This document shows, one piece after another, positions 63,057-64,000 of a stretch of DNA of 64,000 nt; the first letter of the stretch is position 1, and each line of letters starts with the position of its first letter. The position numbers and the translations under genes were made by a program. Origin of the DNA: Firmicutes bacterium AM55-24TS (GTDB lineage Bacteria; Bacillota; Clostridia; UBA1381); assembly GCA_003460745.1 (NCBI GenBank), contig QTVU01000007.1:1-64000 (forward strand), written 5' to 3'. The notes beneath the pieces were generated by a model. The model was not told where the DNA came from and ran no database searches. It was given only the letters and a program-made list of their open reading frames with translations.

Positions 63057-63109
63057 GAATTAACCCCTTCACTTGTTTGAAATGGGAGAGCGTTTTTGGG
63101 GGGTGTTTT
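63057..63109. repeat. 53-bp perfect direct repeat, copy B
   Basis: Identical to 19618-19670 and in the same orientation. It lies upstream of the structured region and parA on the minus strand. Confidence 0.95.
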
Positions 63110-63188
63110 TTCAAAATTTCTTGAAAATTTTTTTGCTAACAAAAAAAGCCACCTACTTTCCTCTTAATTGAGGTCAATAGACGGCGGG

Positions 63189-63217
63189 TAGAAATATTCA
63201 TAATTTTGGTGTATAAT
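63189..63217 (+). promoter_or_regulatory. Promoter of the DUF3784-like gene
   Basis: TATAAT at 63212-63217 with a weak -35 (TAGAAA, 63189-63194) 17 bp upstream, about 48 bp before the start. Confidence 0.55.
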
Positions 63218-63265
63218 AGGAAATTAAGAGAAAGACAAATTTGAATTTTTTGTGGAGGTGTTTAT

Positions 63266-63487
63266 ATGATATTCCTAAAGGTATTGGCTGTAGTTCTGGG
63301 ATTGGCATTCCTTCTGTTTGGATACTTCATTTACTTTAAAAAGAAATACAATCTTATCAACGGTTTTGAGGCGGATTTCAAAGCCGGTCGGAAGAAAGAA
63401 GAATACGCAAAGAAAGTGGGAATGATAGAGTTTGTTGTTGGTATAGTTCTGCTTATCACAGGTGTTGCACTTATTCTGTTTGCCTAA
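63266..63487 (+). CDS. DUF3784-like two-helix membrane protein
   Basis: The 73-residue product has transmembrane helices at about 3-23 and 52-72, joined by a loop (YFKKKYNLINGFEADFKAGRKKEEYAKKVG) with the NLINGF...AGR...YAKKVG pattern of DUF3784 proteins. The function is unknown. GGAGGTG precedes the ATG. It faces away from parA and ends before a strong bidirectional terminator. Confidence 0.75.
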   Translation: MIFLKVLAVVLGLAFLLFGYFIYFKKKYNLINGFEADFKAGRKKEEYAKKVGMIEFVVGIVLLITGVALILFA

Positions 63488-63522
63488 TAAATTCCAGTTT
63501 GTCTAACTTACTCTAAATTAGC

Positions 63523-63554
63523 AAAGACCGCTTACAAAAGTGTAGGCGGTCTTT
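63523..63554. terminator. Bidirectional terminator
   Basis: AAAGACCGCTTACA (63523-63536) pairs, with one mismatch or wobble, with TGTAGGCGGTCTTT (63541-63554) across a 4-nt loop, between convergent genes. Confidence 0.9.
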
Positions 63555-63562
63555 ATTCGTGT

Positions 63563-63742
63563 TCAGATATATTTGATTTTGAACTTTCTTTTCTTGGCTG
63601 AAAGCACCTTGCAAATAATATCATCTGCTGCGTCCGTGTATCTGCCTTGTGCTATCAGGCTGTTCTTCAAACGGATAAGTGATTGCAGCACTTCGCTGTA
63701 TTCGTCCTTGGAAAGGTATAAATGATATTTTTGTTCTTTCAA
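63563..63742 (-). CDS. Small TnpW-like ICE protein, copy 2 (TTG start)
   Basis: The 59-residue product (core KDEYSEVLQSLIRLKNSLIAQG, then TDAADDIICKVLSAKKRKFKI) is a diverged copy of the product at 39369-39572. TTG 63742 is the best start because AGGAGG lies eight bases upstream; a GTG at 63751 would overlap that site. It is the last gene before the A+T-rich terminus. Confidence 0.65.
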   Translation of the reverse strand: MKEQKYHLYLSKDEYSEVLQSLIRLKNSLIAQGRYTDAADDIICKVLSAKKRKFKIKYI

Positions 63743-63858
63743 AACAACCACCTCCTGTTACCGCAATTATATAATAAGAAATGGCATAGAAGTAGTGTGC
63801 GATTGTCGCTTGACCACCCCTAAATGAACGAATTAACAGGGTAACGAACGCCTTATTC

Positions 63859-64000
63859 ATTAGCAGGAATTTTGCTCGAATTTTTCTGCCATTAGCAGAG
63901 AGGGCATTTTCATTAGCAAAATAGCGAAAATCCTGCTAATTTTTATTAGCAAGTCGTTCACCTGAAAGGCGGACGACATTCGTCCTAATTTCCATTAGCT
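63859..64000. repeat. ATTAGCA-type repeat cluster near the ICE right end
   Basis: ATTAGC(A) occurs at 63859, 63891, 63912, 63945 and 63994 and, inverted, within CCTGCTAATTTTT (63932-63944). That 13-mer is identical to 15774-15786 at the left end. A GGACGA/TCGTCC hairpin lies between the last copies. They may be integrase/excisionase arm sites or iterons of a replication origin. Confidence 0.65.

Larger units (their letters stand above)
15664..64000. mobile_element. Tn1549/Tn916-superfamily-like ICE (left end to beyond the window)
   Basis: Foreign DNA starts at the broken tRNA and carries a tyrosine integrase at its left edge, excisionase-like genes, an XRE/ImmA switch, tetracycline resistance, a complete set of Gram-positive type IV secretion genes, relaxase and MobC, a giant methylase-helicase, an adhesin and ParA/ParB. 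Gene content and order resemble Tn1549-type elements of gut Clostridia as I remember them. The right junction is not in the window; matching A+T-rich motifs at 63.86-64.0 kb suggest it is close. Confidence 0.9.

Overview
The window joins about 15.6 kb of ordinary low-GC chromosome to about 48.3 kb of an integrative and conjugative element (ICE). The chromosome has A+T-rich intergenic DNA, consensus sigma-A promoters, strong Shine-Dalgarno sites, a SpoIIP-type sporulation amidase, the rplS-lepB-rbgA order and a His-less HPr-like protein. This points to a spore-forming Bacillota of class Clostridia, probably a gut anaerobe. I cannot name the species.

Chromosomal part (1-15.63 kb): ruvC(-), argG and argH(+), a zinc-ribbon membrane protein(-), an XRE regulator with a partner membrane protein(-), lepA and spoIIP(-), rplS, lepB and rbgA(+), an HPr-like protein(-), mtaB(+), a GH36 alpha-galactosidase(-) and a divergent AraC-type regulator(+). 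All reading frames here are intact.

At 15.63-15.68 kb the 3' part of a tRNA, probably tRNA-Arg(CCU), is fused to foreign DNA. From there to the window end the sequence is a Tn1549/Tn916-superfamily-like ICE whose far junction lies beyond 64,000. Its left module holds a tyrosine integrase (frameshifted), an operon of small excisionase-like HTH proteins headed by a MazF-like protein, and a sigma factor. A switch module follows: an ImmA-like protease, an S24-like protein and a Y-family polymerase diverge from an XRE repressor and a second ImmA. A resistance cassette (about 24.9-30.8 kb) carries a mosaic tet(O/32/O)-like ribosomal protection gene and a frameshifted tet(40). From 30.85 to 60.7 kb a unidirectional minus-strand block encodes the transfer machinery: CHAP hydrolase, class B sortase, VirB4, PrgI, VirB6-like, pilin-like, VirD4, PcfB, MOBP relaxase and MobC. 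It continues with a candidate oriT, a Toprim protein, a giant methylase/SNF2-helicase (frameshifted), a thioester/Cna-B cell-wall adhesin and a lipoprotein. ParB and ParA follow, then a densely structured non-coding stretch, and finally A+T-rich repeats that match the left terminus.

How it fits together: XRE/ImmA would keep the element quiet. Integrase and the HTH proteins would excise it. MobC and relaxase would nick near 43.1 kb, VirD4 would deliver the DNA to the VirB4-driven channel, the CHAP protein would open the wall, and the sortase-anchored adhesin would hold recipient or host surfaces. ParA/ParB would stabilise the circular form.

The observations most worth a second look are: a tnpV-like gene fully nested in another frame of the giant helicase gene; the multi-hairpin non-coding region before parA; a perfect 53-bp repeat 43 kb apart; the cruciform-like candidate oriT; the split tRNA with matching terminal motifs; and three single-base frameshifts in homopolymer runs, all in the ICE.
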